Below are positions 62,920 to 64,000 of a stretch of 64,000 bases of DNA, piece after piece. Both the position numbers and the translations under genes were made by a program. The notes beneath the pieces are model-generated. The model saw nothing but the letters and a program-made list of their open reading frames with translations. It was not told the origin of the DNA and did not search any database. Position 1 is the stretch's first letter. Every line of letters starts with the position of its first letter. Source of the DNA: Euonymus europaeus (Eukaryota > Streptophyta > Magnoliopsida > Celastrales > Celastraceae); contig OY756961.1 in the NCBI GenBank assembly GCA_963580455.1, positions 10,335,001 to 10,399,000 of the forward strand, in the 5' to 3' direction.

Positions 62920-64000
62920 TTAAAAGCTCCTCCATAGAGAGAGTTGAGCAACGTCGGACCATCAAAGTTGCTCGGTGTACGCCTTTTAATGTTCTTCTAT
63001 GTTAAATTTTACAAGTATAAGCTTCCTAGTTTATTTCGAATTAAAAACACTAACTTTCTATGATAAGTGTACAAAGCTGTTAAATGCACGTCTATAGAGA
63101 GAGTTGAGCAACTTCGGACAATCGAAGTTGCTCGTTGTAAACTTTTTAATGTTCTTTTATGTTAAATTTTACGTCTATAGGCTTCCAATATTATTTCGAT
63201 GCCAAAACACCAACTTTCTATGACAAATAAACAAAACAATTAAAAGCTCCTCCATAGAGAGAGTTGAGCAACTTCGGACAATCGAAGTTGCTCGGTGTAC
63301 ACTTTATAATGTTCTACTAAGTCGAATTTTACGAGTATAAGCTTCCAAGATTACTTCGATGCCAAAACACCAACTTTTAACGACAAATGGACAAAACCGT
63401 TAAAAGCTCCTCAATAGAGAGAGTTGAGCAACATCGGAACATCAAAGTTGGTCGGTGTACACCCTTTAATGTTCTTCTATGTTAAATTTTACGAGTATAA
63501 GCTTCCTTGATTATTTCGATGAAAAAACACTAACTTTCTATGATAAATGGACAAAGCTGTTAAAAGCACGTCTATAGAGAGAGTTGAGCAATTTCGGACA
63601 ATCGAAGTTGCTCGGTGTACACTTTTTAATGTTCTTCTATGTCAAATTTTACGTGTATAGACTTCCAATATTATTTCGATGCCAAAACACCAACTTTCAA
63701 TGGCAAATGGACAAAACCGTTAAAAGCACATCCATAGAGAGAGTTGAGCAACTTCGGACAATCAAAGTTGCTCGGTGTACACTTTTTATTGTTCTTTTAT
63801 GTTAAATTTTACGTGTATAGGCTTCCAAGATTATTTCGATGCCAAAACACCAACTTTCTATGACAAATGAACAAAACCATTAAAAGCTCATCCATAGAGA
63901 GAGTTGAGCAACTTCGGACAATCAAAGTTGCTCGGTGTACACTTTTTATTGTTCTTCTATGTTAAATTTTACGAAAATGAGCTTCCAGGATTATTTCGAT
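62920..64000 (+). repeat. HOR A unit 3, cut by window end (1,081 bp)
   Basis: Over these 1,081 bases I count three differences from unit 2 (GCTCGG for GCTCGT, TACGCC for TACACC, and CTTTCTATG for CTTTCCATG), about 99.7% identity. The unit continues beyond the window. Confidence 0.92.

Larger units (their letters stand above)
34686..64000 (+). repeat. 160-bp satellite array, right arm
   Basis: The same satellite resumes directly after the inserted element and runs to the window end, about 183 monomers, same orientation as the left arm. Monomer types seen on the left reappear, with further variants typical of the last 15 kb: GGCTTCCAATATTATTTCG, TCAATGGCAAATGG, CGAATTAAAAACAC and TTGGTCGGTGTACACCC. 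The array runs off the edge, so its full length is unknown. No gene, other transposon or inversion of monomer orientation was seen. Confidence 0.97.

Noticed and set aside
731..63805. Many open frames of 61-99 codons on the plus strand with similar products (MSNFGQSKLLGVHFL-like and MYTFYCSSMLNF-like starts)
   Set aside because: They are translations of the satellite. Because 160 is not a multiple of 3, the frame shifts at each monomer and the open frame ends within one to two monomers. Their repetition follows the DNA repeat, and nothing indicates coding selection.
16141..64000. Possibility that the near-identical HOR copies are assembly artefacts
   Set aside because: Not adopted, because copies differ by private substitutions and whole-monomer indels in a consistent order. 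It cannot be excluded from sequence alone and would need spanning long reads.

Overview
The window is almost wholly a head-to-tail satellite DNA array from a eukaryotic chromosome, most likely the centromeric or pericentromeric heterochromatin of a flowering plant. The basic monomer is 160 bp, AT-rich (59 G+C in one typical monomer, about 37%), and every copy I could follow lies in the same orientation. About 390 monomers fill 1-33,191 and 34,686-64,000. No protein-coding, rRNA or tRNA gene is supported: the short open frames are by-products of the repeat. The plant assignment rests on the satellite size and architecture and on the style of the one inserted element. The genus cannot be read from the sequence. 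A rose-family source is only a weak recollection, because centromeric satellites of about 159-160 bp are known there.

The single interruption, 33,192-34,685 (1,494 bp), begins TG, ends CA and is flanked by a 5-bp direct repeat TGTAC. This is the structure of a solo LTR left by a retrotransposon. It split one monomer inside the palindrome GTGTACAC. Its interior is unrelated to the satellite and contains a (TGGAAA)4 microsatellite and two AAACCCTAA telo-box motifs.

The monomers are not homogenised at the 160-bp level. They fall into diagnostic types whose order repeats in larger units, giving several local higher-order repeat (HOR) domains. About 0.2-8.4 kb holds units of roughly 2.88-3.84 kb. 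About 12.4-16 kb has a long block later recopied at 24.5-26.2 kb, plus a 480-bp tandem duplication. 16.1-23.6 kb is 3.35 copies of a 2,236-bp (14-monomer) unit. 25.3-29.4 kb is two copies of 2,077 bp (13 monomers), sitting between two copies of a 2.95-kb block 6.87 kb apart. 32-40 kb has a roughly 1,915-bp (12-monomer) spacing that continues across the LTR. 39.8-40.7 kb has a tripled 320-bp dimer, and 42.6-44.6 kb a 1,118-bp (7-monomer) duplication. From 51,883 to the window end there are copies of a 5.4-5.6-kb unit (34 or 35 monomers) that itself contains a 2,079-bp internal duplication. Unit lengths are multiples of 160 bp to within a few bases, which is the signature of unequal crossing-over or conversion in register.

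The most notable structural signal in the monomer is a dyad: arms GAGCAACTTCG and CGAAGTTGCTC around a 6-base loop. It is perfect in one monomer type that recurs at HOR spacing, weakened in most others, and broken in another type. Many diagnostic differences between types are CpG to TpG or CpA changes, as expected of methylated DNA. Unit boundaries below were found by eye and are good to a few bases where an exact junction is stated, otherwise to a few tens of bases.
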